A stretch of 64,000 bases of DNA, taken from the NCBI GenBank assembly GCA_021373135.1, contig JAJFTH010000003.1, positions 806,001 to 870,000 on the forward strand, in the 5' to 3' direction. This DNA is from Bacteroidales bacterium. GTDB taxonomy: Bacteria > Bacteroidota > Bacteroidia > Bacteroidales > UBA1402. The notes under the pieces were generated by a model, which did not search any database, was not told the origin of the DNA, and was given only the letters and a program-made list of their open reading frames with translations. Below are positions 41,144 through 49,774 of the stretch, one piece after another (the stretch's first letter is position 1; every line of letters starts with the position of its first letter). Made by a program: the position numbers and the translations under genes.

Positions 41144-42406
41144 ATGGCAGAACATAAGAACATATACGTTTATATGGATGCCGGTGAAACGGATTGTCCC
41201 ATCCTTATGGGTACATTGCATTGTGAAATGATCCGGGGAAAAGAGGTTTTCTCGTTTGAGAACGATCCTGAATGGTTAAAATACAGTCAGTTCCGGGCAT
41301 TGGATCCCGATTTGGTTAATTTCTCAGGAAAACAGTATTTGCCTTCAGGTAAAAATAATTTCGGAATGTTTTTGGATTCCTCTCCCGACAGATGGGGACG
41401 TGTATTGATGCGCAGACGTGAAGCCCTGATTGCCAGAATGGAGAACCGGCCTGTACGGGCACTGACAGAGACGGATTATCTGATGGGGGTCTATGATGGT
41501 AATCGAATGGGAGCATTGCGTTTCAAATTCGTACCTGACGGTGATTTTATGGATCATAATAGAGCATTGGCAACACCACCCTGGGCTTCCATCCGTGATC
41601 TTGAATATGCCAGTTTGGAACTGGAGAAGGAAGATGTAAAAGAAGATGCATCGTATAGAAATTGGCTGACGATGTTGATTGCTCCGGGATCGTCGTTGGG
41701 AGGTGCCAGGCCCAAAGCCAATATCCTTGATGAGAACGGTAAGTTGTGGATTGCCAAATTCCCGAGCGGTCGCGATACTAAAAATGTCGGAGCATGGGAA
41801 GCTGTGACAGCAGAATTGGCATTAGATTGCGGCATTCAAGTGTCGGATTTTCGGGCTCAGAAGTTTAGCAGCAAAGACCATACTTTTTTAACGAAGCGTT
41901 TTGACAGGTCAGATGACGGCAGACGTATCCATTTTGCTTCGGCCATGACATTGCTCGGCTATACGGATGGGGCAGATTCTGAAAAGGGAGTCAGTTATTT
42001 GGAACTTGCTGAATGGATAATGGGCCATTGTATAAATACCAATCAAAACCTGGAACAATTATGGCGTAGAATCGTTTTCAATATTGCCGTATCAAATTGT
42101 GATGACCATTTACGGAATCATGGTTTTTTGCTCACTTCCAAAGGATGGACGTTATCTCCTGCCTATGACATCAATCCGGACGAGCAAGGTATGGGGTTAA
42201 AACTGAATATTTCGGAGGATGACAATTCTTTGGACTTTGATTTGGCTTTAAGTGTGGCCGGCTATTTCGGCTTGAACCAAAATCAGGCAACATCCATTCT
42301 GAAAAAAGTAAAGGCTTCTGTTTCCAATTGGCAAAAAGTATCTACAAAATGGGGTGTTCCCAGGTTGGAACAGGAAATGGTCCGGAGAGCATTTCTAAAA
42401 GATTGA
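41144..42406 (+). CDS. hipA: HipA-like serine/threonine kinase toxin
   Basis: The protein has 420 residues. The N-terminal HipA_N domain carries F-L-D-S-S-P-D-R-W-G, and the kinase core has G-S-S-L-G-G-A-R-P-K (ATP loop), I-A-K-F-P-S (Lys), F-L-T-K-R-F-D-R, the catalytic loop S-N-C-D320-D321-H-L-R-N325-H and the metal site P-A-Y-D342-I-N-P. All expected residues are present. By family, it phosphorylates a translation factor such as a glutamyl-tRNA synthetase and causes dormancy unless held by HipB. Full length. Confidence 0.92.
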   Translation: MAEHKNIYVYMDAGETDCPILMGTLHCEMIRGKEVFSFENDPEWLKYSQFRALDPDLVNFSGKQYLPSGKNNFGMFLDSSPDRWGRVLMRRREALIARMENRPVRALTETDYLMGVYDGNRMGALRFKFVPDGDFMDHNRALATPPWASIRDLEYASLELEKEDVKEDASYRNWLTMLIAPGSSLGGARPKANILDENGKLWIAKFPSGRDTKNVGAWEAVTAELALDCGIQVSDFRAQKFSSKDHTFLTKRFDRSDDGRRIHFASAMTLLGYTDGADSEKGVSYLELAEWIMGHCINTNQNLEQLWRRIVFNIAVSNCDDHLRNHGFLLTSKGWTLSPAYDINPDEQGMGLKLNISEDDNSLDFDLALSVAGYFGLNQNQATSILKKVKASVSNWQKVSTKWGVPRLEQEMVRRAFLKD

Positions 42407-42424
42407 AAATCCTTGCGACAAATG

Positions 42425-42469
42425 AAGCATCGTACCCATAACCAATAATCGAATAGGAATACGATGCTT
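42425..42469. terminator. Bidirectional hairpin between hipA and the TonB receptor gene
   Basis: AAGCATCGTA (42425-42434) and TACGATGCTT (42460-42469) are perfect complements with a 25-base loop in the gap between the convergent genes. No T-run of note on either side, so termination strength is uncertain. Confidence 0.5.
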
Positions 42470-42490
42470 AAAATAGGATATTGTTTTCGA

Positions 42491-44779
42491 CTATATCGTC
42501 ACCTTAAACCCGATAGTCAACGACCGTGGTAAAGCAGGTCCGTAGATGTACTTCGAATCGCGGTCTGTGCCCTTGTCAAAATCATTTTGATAACTGTTCA
42601 GGATATTCTGGACACCTCCGTTCAGTTGCAATTTTGTACTGCCGTTCAACTTGAAATCGTACGATAGCTTTAAATTCAAATCAAAAAAAGCAGGCGTGTT
42701 CACTTCGATATCGTTTGGTATATACCCGGCAAAATGCTGAACCAGCATGCTTCCGGTGTACGTTCCGGTCAAAGAAGCATTGAAATTCTTAACGACTTGG
42801 TAAATAGCCGTAAAATAGCCATATTGGTCGGGGGAACGAAACATTTTTTTCTGTGGAACCAGTGTTAAGTCATCGCTCCACTGCTGTGCAACCTTATAGT
42901 CACTTTTCTGAAAAGTCATTCCCAATTGAAATTGCAAGTCGGTCGAAGGAACGATTTTACCCTCTAAGTTTATACCTTTTATTACAGCCCCGGAGGTATT
43001 ATCCCTTTCAAGAATGAAACTTCCGTCTGAATTGGTCCCGATCTCATTCAACACAAAAACATGGTCTAAATTCGTATAAAATCCTTCTATCAAGAATTCG
43101 GTCTGAATACTTCCGAAGGTTTTGTCCATGTCGATGGATTCGCTGTAGCTTTGAGATCTTTCCGGTTTCAGATCCGGATTGTTTTGAATAAAGGAAATTT
43201 CCCCTCCAATGGCCGTACCGTGCAGATCTTCGTCATATACTTGCGGGGCGCGAAATCCGGTGGAATAGCTGGTTCTGAAACTAAACGTACTGTTTGGATT
43301 GTAGCGCAAATTCACCCGCGGGCTCCAGATCGGATCTCCAATTAAACTATGTTTGTCAAAACGCCCTCCCAAAAGAATACTCCATTGTTTGTTTTTCCAT
43401 TCGTTTTGTAAATAAGCACTTCCGATTTTTATATTTTGGTCGGTTGTTCTATGGTAACCCACTATTTCATCGTGTAAATCGTCCACATTGTATTCGGCAC
43501 CTGTTGTGAGTTCTGCCGGCATAAAAAACAGTTTGTCCATGGAATAAGTATATTGTCCACCTGCAACAAGCGTCTTGCCGTCCGTCTTTCCAAAGCCGTT
43601 CAGATCCTGTTCGGCACCTGCATAGTTGGTGCGATTAATAAGTTGAGCCGATGAAAAAATATTGAAACGGTGCTTATTATTTTTGGATATCACATCGTAA
43701 TTCAAACTACCTGTATTTATTTCATACTCGGCCTCTTCGGCGATATCAGCCTGTTGTTCTGGTAAGTCAAAATCGTTTCCGCCTCTCAGATAATTGTACA
43801 GATTGTGGTATTCAACCGTCAATTTACTGTAATCTCCTGTTTTGTAAAAGCCTTTGAATCCGATATTTTGCACCCTGAGTTTGGTGATTTCTGAATAAAC
43901 GTCTCCATTGTTGTCGTACGGACTCCGTTGTCTTGTCGAACCAAAGAGTGTAATACCGGCTTTGTTATCGTCCGAAACAACGGAAGCATTCAAGGTGGTA
44001 TTGATGTCGGGCGATTTTCCACCGATCAGGGTCGACGTATTTGCCAGTGTGATGGAATTGGTGGTCGGATCTTTGGTGATGATGTTGATGGTTCCTCCGA
44101 TGGCATTGGTGCCGAAAAGTGCAGAGCCACCGCCACGAACCACTTCCACCCGTTCGATCATATTGGTTGGAATTTGCTCAATGCCGTAAACACTTTGCAA
44201 AGCACTGTAAATAGGGCGGCTGTCGATCAGGATTTGTGAATAGGTACCATCCAGACCGTTGATTCGGACTTGCGGCAAACCGCAATTTTGGCAGTTGATT
44301 TCCGTTCTTAACCCGGGCTGAAAATTCAACCCTTGTGACAGACATACGGAATTCGTACTTTCAAAGATATTAGGACTTATAATATTCACAATATTTGGTG
44401 CTTCCCTACGGTTTGTTTCGTTGCGGTTGGCGGAAACGACAACACTTTCCAGCATGATCTGATCTTCCTCCATCTCAAAATCCATTTCCAGACTTTTGAC
44501 GGAAGTCAGGTCTATTTCTTTTTCAATGGTTTTATATCCCATACCTGATACGACCATGGTGTATTTACCGGATGGCAGGTTTTTTAAAAAATAGTGACCG
44601 GTGGCGTCTGCCGTTGTACTTATTGTTGTTCCTTTTATAGAGATATTCATATATGGAATGTATTCTTTGGAGGTTTTATTGGTCACATGACCGAATAGGT
44701 GTTCATCCGGCGTGTTTTGGGCGTATCCGGCTATCTGCCCCAAAACAAGAAGCAGTAATAGAATTATTTTTGTTTTCAT
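42491..44779 (-). CDS. TonB-dependent outer-membrane receptor with CarboxypepD_reg-like domain
   Basis: The protein has 762 residues from ATG 44779 (M-K-T-K-I-I-L-L-L-L); the longer open frame to 44818 adds 13 residues that would hide the signal peptide. Signal peptide to A-Y-A-Q; then a carboxypeptidase-regulatory-like beta domain (G-H-V-T-N-K-T-S-K-E-Y-I-P-Y, about residues 28-115), a plug domain (S-V-V-V-S-A-N-R; V-R-I-N-G-L-D-G; V-E-V-V-R-G-G-G-S-A-L-F-G) and a beta-barrel ending in I-G-F-K-V-T-I. A N-C-Q-N-C-G-L motif in the plug is shared with haem/iron receptors of this order (from memory). The gene is divergent from a fur-like gene, which supports metal or haem uptake. Confidence 0.88.
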   Translation of the reverse strand: MKTKIILLLLLVLGQIAGYAQNTPDEHLFGHVTNKTSKEYIPYMNISIKGTTISTTADATGHYFLKNLPSGKYTMVVSGMGYKTIEKEIDLTSVKSLEMDFEMEEDQIMLESVVVSANRNETNRREAPNIVNIISPNIFESTNSVCLSQGLNFQPGLRTEINCQNCGLPQVRINGLDGTYSQILIDSRPIYSALQSVYGIEQIPTNMIERVEVVRGGGSALFGTNAIGGTINIITKDPTTNSITLANTSTLIGGKSPDINTTLNASVVSDDNKAGITLFGSTRQRSPYDNNGDVYSEITKLRVQNIGFKGFYKTGDYSKLTVEYHNLYNYLRGGNDFDLPEQQADIAEEAEYEINTGSLNYDVISKNNKHRFNIFSSAQLINRTNYAGAEQDLNGFGKTDGKTLVAGGQYTYSMDKLFFMPAELTTGAEYNVDDLHDEIVGYHRTTDQNIKIGSAYLQNEWKNKQWSILLGGRFDKHSLIGDPIWSPRVNLRYNPNSTFSFRTSYSTGFRAPQVYDEDLHGTAIGGEISFIQNNPDLKPERSQSYSESIDMDKTFGSIQTEFLIEGFYTNLDHVFVLNEIGTNSDGSFILERDNTSGAVIKGINLEGKIVPSTDLQFQLGMTFQKSDYKVAQQWSDDLTLVPQKKMFRSPDQYGYFTAIYQVVKNFNASLTGTYTGSMLVQHFAGYIPNDIEVNTPAFFDLNLKLSYDFKLNGSTKLQLNGGVQNILNSYQNDFDKGTDRDSKYIYGPALPRSLTIGFKVTI

Positions 44780-44870
44780 TTTAATTTTGGATTTAATACA
44801 CAAGGAGTTACTTATCAAAATCTATCGAATATTATGTTTGGCTATTTTATTTATATATGAAACAATGTTG

Positions 44871-44928
44871 CAAATGTAGCAATATTACAGATAAACAAAC
44901 CGTTTTTGTGCGATTTTTATTAAGTTTG
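44871..44928. promoter_or_regulatory. Divergent promoters of the TonB receptor and fur-like genes
   Basis: Minus strand: TTTG (44899 to 44896) and TACATTTG (44878 to 44871), spacer 17, for the receptor gene with a leader of about 85 bases. Plus strand: TAAGTTTG (44921-44928) for the fur-like gene, with its ATG 19 bases on; no good -33 box found. The region is A/T-rich with no clear Fur box by eye. Confidence 0.5.
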
Positions 44929-44947
44929 CAACTTAAAAGATAAAAAA

Positions 44948-45379
44948 ATGACTCCTGTAGAAATGCTGACACTGCATCATTTGCGCAAGACACCGACCCG
45001 TCTGGCCATCCTTAAATATTTACAGACAGCTCCATTTCCACAGTCTGAAAATGACATTCATAAAAAGATGCAGGATTCTTACGATCGCATCACTTTTTAC
45101 CGTACCATCCAGACGCTGATGGAATCAGGAATTATTCACCGGATTGTGGCAGACAATACAACTGTACGCTACGCGCTCAATCATTGTACTTCTGCTCTCA
45201 ACGAACAGGACGCTGACCATGTTCACTTTTTTTGCACGAAGTGTGGGAAAGTGGAATGTATGGAAGAGGTGGCAGTCCAGCCATATCAATTACCGGATGG
45301 TTATAAAAAGGAGGAATGTAATGTCGTTGTTAAAGGACTTTGTAATGAGTGCGCCAAGAAAAATAGTGCAGAAAAATGA
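44948..45379 (+). CDS. Fur-family metal-responsive regulator
   Basis: The protein has 143 residues. N-terminal winged helix with K-T-P-T-R-L-A-I-L-K-Y-L and F-Y-R-T-I-Q-T-L; then H-V-H-F-F-C-T-K-C-G-K-V-E-C for metal and the C-x-x-C pairs (C-T-K-C, C-N-E-C near the end) forming a structural zinc site. Whether it senses iron, zinc or peroxide cannot be decided here. It is divergent from a TonB-dependent receptor that it probably represses. Confidence 0.88.
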   Translation: MTPVEMLTLHHLRKTPTRLAILKYLQTAPFPQSENDIHKKMQDSYDRITFYRTIQTLMESGIIHRIVADNTTVRYALNHCTSALNEQDADHVHFFCTKCGKVECMEEVAVQPYQLPDGYKKEECNVVVKGLCNECAKKNSAEK

Positions 45380-45395
45380 ATATTTTCTGCACTAT
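45363..45395. terminator. Hairpin terminator between the fur-like and SGNH hydrolase genes
   Basis: ATAGTGCAGAAAA (45363-45375) and TTTTCTGCACTAT (45383-45395) are perfect complements with a 7-base loop; the fur-like stop codon lies in the loop. The A/T ends give short U-runs in both directions, suitable for convergent genes. Confidence 0.65.
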
Positions 45396-45412
45396 GAAGG
45401 GTCTAAATTGGC

Positions 45413-46489
45413 TTAGTGTAATGTCTTTTTAATAGCTTGGTATAACTTTTCGGAAAAGCGTTCAAAGCCTAAATCTGTGAGATGGATGCCGTCAACGGTA
45501 GCTTCTCCATCGTTCCCAAGGAAGTTGTGTGACGGGAGGTAGTAGATGTTTTTATCTCCATTCTTTCTCAATCTGTCACATTCCGCTTTCAATGTACTAT
45601 TTTTTTCAGCGACAATAGCTTCGATAGATTGATCGAATACCGAATGTGAAAAAATGACTGATTCCACCAATAGAATAGGGGTTTCCGGATTTTCTTTTCT
45701 AAGTATCCCGATGAATTTTGCCGTCTTTTCTTTTATTTGCGTTGTATTTACATTTGGGATAAAGTCGAGCAGAAACAACGCAGCATCGTGTCTTTTAGCC
45801 ATTACTTCGGCAATCTCGTAGTCCAACTGGCCATTTCCGCTGAATCCCAGATTGATAAATTCTTTATTCAGTTTTCGTTCCAAAATATTCGTGTAAGCCA
45901 TGCCCGGTCTGCTGGCACAACCTCCTTGTGTGATGCTGGTTCCGTAAACAATGATCGGTTTTTCGGTTTCAGGAAAACTCAAGACCGGTTGCTGTATGGT
46001 TGTCGTCGAATCAATTCCAACCGATAAAGCGGTAACCCCATCGTATAACGGGAGATAAAGCAGGTACTCTCTTTCCGTAGGGGTCATATTGGCAATAATC
46101 TGTTTTTCGTTTGATTTTCCATCCGGTCGACCCGTATTAACGAACTGCCAATGGTCTTTTTCCCAGGCATAAAGATCGAGACCTTTAATTCCGGTTGCGG
46201 TCATGTGATTCATGTATCTGTTTTCATACAAGTCCCATTTGGCTGAGATGCTTGTACTGTTTGTCCGGAAACGAATAGCCAGCCCGGCGGTATTTTTTCC
46301 CAAGTTCCACACCGGTGGGCGACATTCGTTTTTCAGTGCTGCAGGCAATCTTTCATACCGGGTTTCTGTTTGCGTTGTTATTTTTCCGATAAGCGGAAAC
46401 TGTGCAGCATCGTAATATTTTGTTTGTCCGCACAAAAGTACTGTCGGAAAAAGCATTGCCAACAGCAAAATCATTCGATATTTTTTCAT
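45413..46489 (-). CDS. Exported SGNH/GDSL hydrolase (esterase)
   Basis: The protein has 358 residues from ATG 46489 (M-K-K-Y-R-M-I-L-L-L); an upstream in-frame ATG at 46534 lies inside a repeated leader element and is not preferred. Signal peptide to about L-L-C-G-Q. An N-terminal beta domain (about 25-170) precedes the hydrolase core: nucleophile S185 in Y-G-T-S-I-T-Q-G-G, F-S-G-N-G-Q block, and D333-G-I-H336. It probably removes acetyl or other ester groups from the glycan handled by this locus (inference). Last gene of the polysaccharide-utilisation cluster. Confidence 0.85.
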   Translation of the reverse strand: MKKYRMILLLAMLFPTVLLCGQTKYYDAAQFPLIGKITTQTETRYERLPAALKNECRPPVWNLGKNTAGLAIRFRTNSTSISAKWDLYENRYMNHMTATGIKGLDLYAWEKDHWQFVNTGRPDGKSNEKQIIANMTPTEREYLLYLPLYDGVTALSVGIDSTTTIQQPVLSFPETEKPIIVYGTSITQGGCASRPGMAYTNILERKLNKEFINLGFSGNGQLDYEIAEVMAKRHDAALFLLDFIPNVNTTQIKEKTAKFIGILRKENPETPILLVESVIFSHSVFDQSIEAIVAEKNSTLKAECDRLRKNGDKNIYYLPSHNFLGNDGEATVDGIHLTDLGFERFSEKLYQAIKKTLH

Positions 46490-46504
46490 CTGTAAATAAT
46501 TGTT

Positions 46505-46577
46505 TTTAAGGTCGTATAGAACCCGCATGTCCATCTTATCATGAATCTGGACGTCTTTACAAACATGCTCGTTTCAT
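46505..46577 (-). repeat. 73-bp conserved leader element, copy A
   Basis: Nearly identical (about 65 of 73 bases, all differences transitions) to 62831-62903. Both copies end 15-18 bases upstream of a gene's ATG. Inside, on the minus strand, GTCCA and TGGAC form an inverted repeat about 14 bases apart, with GCATGT outside. Read as protein it would give M-D-M-R-V-L/P-Y-D-L-K, which is also conserved, so a short leader peptide or N-terminal extension is not excluded. Confidence 0.75.
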
Positions 46578-46631
46578 CTTTCTACACTAATAAATTGCAA
46601 CGGCATTGATTGCAGATCGTTTCCTATCAAA

Positions 46632-48026
46632 TTATTCATTGATTTTTTTTATGGCAAGGTCAATTCCTTCCTTTGCATATCCCCATTGATTTGCATTTTT
46701 CAAGTGAATGATGTCAAACAGGAAATAACCGTCGCATGCATCCATACAAGCTTTTACGGAGTTCACAATAGCCTGATTCTCATCGTCCTGACTTACAGAG
46801 TTGGAGGAGTCCCAGTTACCGACATCAGGACCGCCTGCCACCATCGGGCAATCTCCTTTTGTCTTATCTTTTGCCAGTTTACAGAAACCTTGCATGGTCC
46901 ATTCGGTGGTGCCATAAACATGGAGCGGAGAAGCATAAGCTCCAATCAACATTTGATCCATCAAAGCGGCAAATCCATAGTTCTTGTAATTGACCGTAGC
47001 CCATTTGTAATAGGATGAAGTATTATATTTCGGACTTGCCCAGTTGACACCAACTTCATAATAGGTTGAATACCAACCACCGACATATACACCGAATTTG
47101 ATTTTCGAATGAACGGACTTGACGGCATTACGTGCTTTTGCCATAAAATCATACATCACTTTAGCCCTGAATTCCAACCACTTGGTAAAATAAGTCGGAT
47201 AGGTACTCATCGCGATGACATTGCTTATAGTCGTTCCGGCGGGCAATATATCACCCGGAAAATTTGAAATGGTCACCCCGCCGAGATAGATCTGAAATTT
47301 CTGACGGGTAATATCTGAAAAATCAGATTGGATTCCGTCAAAACGGCCCCTGTCGATGATGATACCATCCAGATCATATTTTGCCAAATCTTTCAGTAAA
47401 CTACATATATATTCCTGTACCTCCTCATTGGCGGGATTGAAAAATTTTGCCCCTGTTCCCTGATCCATAGTGTTCGTAATTCCGGTAGACAAGTTTTTAT
47501 AAGTAGCCCAGGATTTTTTGGTATTATCCCTGTAAAGAATACCCTGATTACCCAATGTACTGCTATTTCCGCCAACCATGGTATTGAAACCTGCATGAAC
47601 TTTCAGTCCCAACTCATGTCCTTTATCTATGAACGCCTGCAAATAATCCCAGGTTGCCGTACGGTTGACTTTCGAATAAACACCGTTTACCCAGGCTCCC
47701 AGCCATTCCACTTGCTGCACTCCGGCTACCGAAGATTGGAAAAGGATATCACCGTTTGTGGGACGTACGTCCACAACAACATCAGTAAAACCGGCATTTT
47801 TAGCCAAAGTCAGGTCTCTTGCAATATTTTCCTTGCTGTTTGCAAAATCATTGAAATTTCCTGCCGCATCAATCCAGATGAAACGTGGTTTATCGCTGTT
47901 CGTTATAGCGGTTGAATCCGGAAATTGATAATCAATAGGTTCCTTTTTACAGGAAGTATTCTGAAACAGGGAAAATACTGTAAGTAAAATGATATAAACA
48001 GGTGTCATTTTTCTTAAATTTTTCAT
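46632..48026 (-). CDS. GH10-like (GHL10/alpha-amylase-fold) lipoprotein
   Basis: The protein has 464 residues from ATG 48026 (M-K-N-L-R-K-M-T-P-V), 11 bases after a hairpin; the longer frame to 48086 is rejected because it spans the hairpin. Lipobox F-Q-N-T-S-C, so exported to a membrane surface. The domain matches the GHL10 barrel family: F-I-W-I-D-A-A-G-N-F, V-V-V-D-V-R-P-T-N-G-D, G-L-K-V-H-A-G-F-N, D-G-I-I-I-D-R-G-R-F-D-G (likely acidic catalytic region) and K-F-G-V-Y-V-G-G-W. Activity for the family is poorly defined; a surface glycan hydrolase is inferred from its place after SusC/SusD and the DUF5018-like gene. Confidence 0.78.
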   Translation of the reverse strand: MKNLRKMTPVYIILLTVFSLFQNTSCKKEPIDYQFPDSTAITNSDKPRFIWIDAAGNFNDFANSKENIARDLTLAKNAGFTDVVVDVRPTNGDILFQSSVAGVQQVEWLGAWVNGVYSKVNRTATWDYLQAFIDKGHELGLKVHAGFNTMVGGNSSTLGNQGILYRDNTKKSWATYKNLSTGITNTMDQGTGAKFFNPANEEVQEYICSLLKDLAKYDLDGIIIDRGRFDGIQSDFSDITRQKFQIYLGGVTISNFPGDILPAGTTISNVIAMSTYPTYFTKWLEFRAKVMYDFMAKARNAVKSVHSKIKFGVYVGGWYSTYYEVGVNWASPKYNTSSYYKWATVNYKNYGFAALMDQMLIGAYASPLHVYGTTEWTMQGFCKLAKDKTKGDCPMVAGGPDVGNWDSSNSVSQDDENQAIVNSVKACMDACDGYFLFDIIHLKNANQWGYAKEGIDLAIKKINE

Positions 48027-48037
48027 ACAGTAAAATA

Positions 48038-48057
48038 CCTGCACCTTTCGGTGCAGG
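48038..48057 (-). promoter_or_regulatory. Hairpin with GAAA loop just upstream of the GH10-like start
   Basis: An 8-bp perfect stem (CCTGCACC / GGTGCAGG) with loop GAAA on the minus strand sits between the DUF5018-like stop and the ATG at 48026. On the plus strand it is followed by a T-run, but no plus-strand gene is near. It may limit translation or protect the upstream mRNA end. Confidence 0.55.
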
Positions 48058-48092
48058 CTTTTTTTAAATAGATTTCTAATAATCAATATTCA

Positions 48093-49754
48093 TTACATAT
48101 TGATACAGTCGTACTGTACACAAACAACGCATCCGTTGGTAAACATGAAGTAAAGATACATGTAATATCCGTCGTCTGAAACTTTCAGCGCAACATCACC
48201 GGAACCATTTCCATTTGTTCCACCATTTCCTTTACCGCCATATAAATCGGGCAGATTTTGCCATACAGCGGTTGCCAGACCGGAAGAGGAACTTACATCG
48301 TACAAATAGATGACATCGGCAGAACCTGATGCGGCTGGATTGACGGAGTTACTTACTGTATATGGACAATTATTGAATACCGTATAATCCGTGGCATTTT
48401 GAATATAATTGCTACTAATAGCTTTAGCTGTAGTTTTGAATGTATTTGTGTTACCATCCACCCATGCGAACATATAAGGTTCAGCATAGCTTGAAACGAA
48501 ATAATTGCTGTTCAAATTTGTCGGATTTGTATAGACAATATCACAATTGTAGTTCCATGTTTTTGTGTAATTGCCAGATATTGTGATGATTGTCGGAGTC
48601 TGTGACTGAAGGACGCCACCTATTACCTGCCAACGTGCGAATTGGTATCCGGCTGCATTGATTGGAACTGTAATGATGGCATTTCCGTCAAGACTGCCTT
48701 TGATGGATAACTTTCGTCCCATGGTCAAACCACCGTTCCATTGAATATACAATTGCGGGGTTCCGGTCACGCCGTTGATTCTCCAAACCTTGAATGCACT
48801 TGATGCGGAAGCAAGATTACAAAACAGGATATTGTCACCGTCATCACAGGTATTGTAGAAGTTAATCAAACTACCCTTGTTTGTACCCAAATCAATCTCA
48901 CCGACCTTTTCGCCTGTCTTTCGATCCAGGTAAATGCTGTTCAGACCTCTGGTATTCAACACGACGTAGTCTTTCGTTACCGCCATGCCACCCGTCATGT
49001 TCAGGGTAGTAATACCAAGGTCGGTATTCAGTTTTTTAGACCAAAGAATCTTGGCACTACCGGTACGCATTCCTAAATCAATCTTGGAAGGGACAACTTT
49101 TTTTACCGTATAAACAGCGGAGTTCGTTCCATTCTGAGCGGTAACGGTAATCTGAACACCATCGTTATAATTCAAAGCCGTTGTTGTCGGATCCGGCGAC
49201 ATGATAGCACCGTGTGATATCGTCACTGTAGCCAAGGCGGAACCGATGGGGTCAATGGAGATCAGGGAAATCTTTTTGTTGGCCTCATCAATGACTCCAC
49301 TTAGACCAAGAGAAGCCAATTCGAAGTTTGTGATGGCGCATTCGGCACTCTTACGAATTTCCGCAACGACGTCATATCCTTTCTTCTTTTTAGTCTGATC
49401 AGTCACGATAAGGTGGTTTTCCTTTGTGAAATCCATATACAGGATAGCCGGAGAAATGGTGACATTATCATCCAGGTTTGCAGTAACCCTCATTTTTGTC
49501 AAATCAGACATCGTCAGAACATTGTCCGACGTTCTGGGATAATTATAAGGGAATACAACGGTAATAATTCCGTTGATAGAGTCTATCTCACTGGTAAAGG
49601 CATTTTCAGAGCTTTCATCGCCATAGAAGGAAGCCGTGATGCCATTAATGCCCGAGCGTGAAACGGAAGGGGTCAGATCTTCAACTTCCTGGCACCCGAA
49701 TCCGCCAAACACAATTGAAGCAATAGCAATCAATGATATAATTTTATTTTTCAT
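48093..49754 (-). CDS. DUF5018-like surface lipoprotein (SusE/F position)
   Basis: The protein has 553 residues from ATG 49754 (M-K-N-K-I-I-S-L-I). Lipobox F-G-G-F-G-C. The N-terminal part (about residues 30-215) shows two Ig-like repeats containing I-T-N-F-E-L and A-Q-N-G-T-N-S-A-V-Y-T-V-K, typical of DUF5018 proteins. The C-terminal half has repeated strands with G/N-rich turns (beta-propeller-like), perhaps glycan binding. It is placed after SusD, where non-catalytic glycan-binding lipoproteins sit. The DUF number is from memory. Confidence 0.65.
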   Translation of the reverse strand: MKNKIISLIAIASIVFGGFGCQEVEDLTPSVSRSGINGITASFYGDESSENAFTSEIDSINGIITVVFPYNYPRTSDNVLTMSDLTKMRVTANLDDNVTISPAILYMDFTKENHLIVTDQTKKKKGYDVVAEIRKSAECAITNFELASLGLSGVIDEANKKISLISIDPIGSALATVTISHGAIMSPDPTTTALNYNDGVQITVTAQNGTNSAVYTVKKVVPSKIDLGMRTGSAKILWSKKLNTDLGITTLNMTGGMAVTKDYVVLNTRGLNSIYLDRKTGEKVGEIDLGTNKGSLINFYNTCDDGDNILFCNLASASSAFKVWRINGVTGTPQLYIQWNGGLTMGRKLSIKGSLDGNAIITVPINAAGYQFARWQVIGGVLQSQTPTIITISGNYTKTWNYNCDIVYTNPTNLNSNYFVSSYAEPYMFAWVDGNTNTFKTTAKAISSNYIQNATDYTVFNNCPYTVSNSVNPAASGSADVIYLYDVSSSSGLATAVWQNLPDLYGGKGNGGTNGNGSGDVALKVSDDGYYMYLYFMFTNGCVVCVQYDCINM

Positions 49755-49774
49755 TGCATTATTCTTTATATTTA

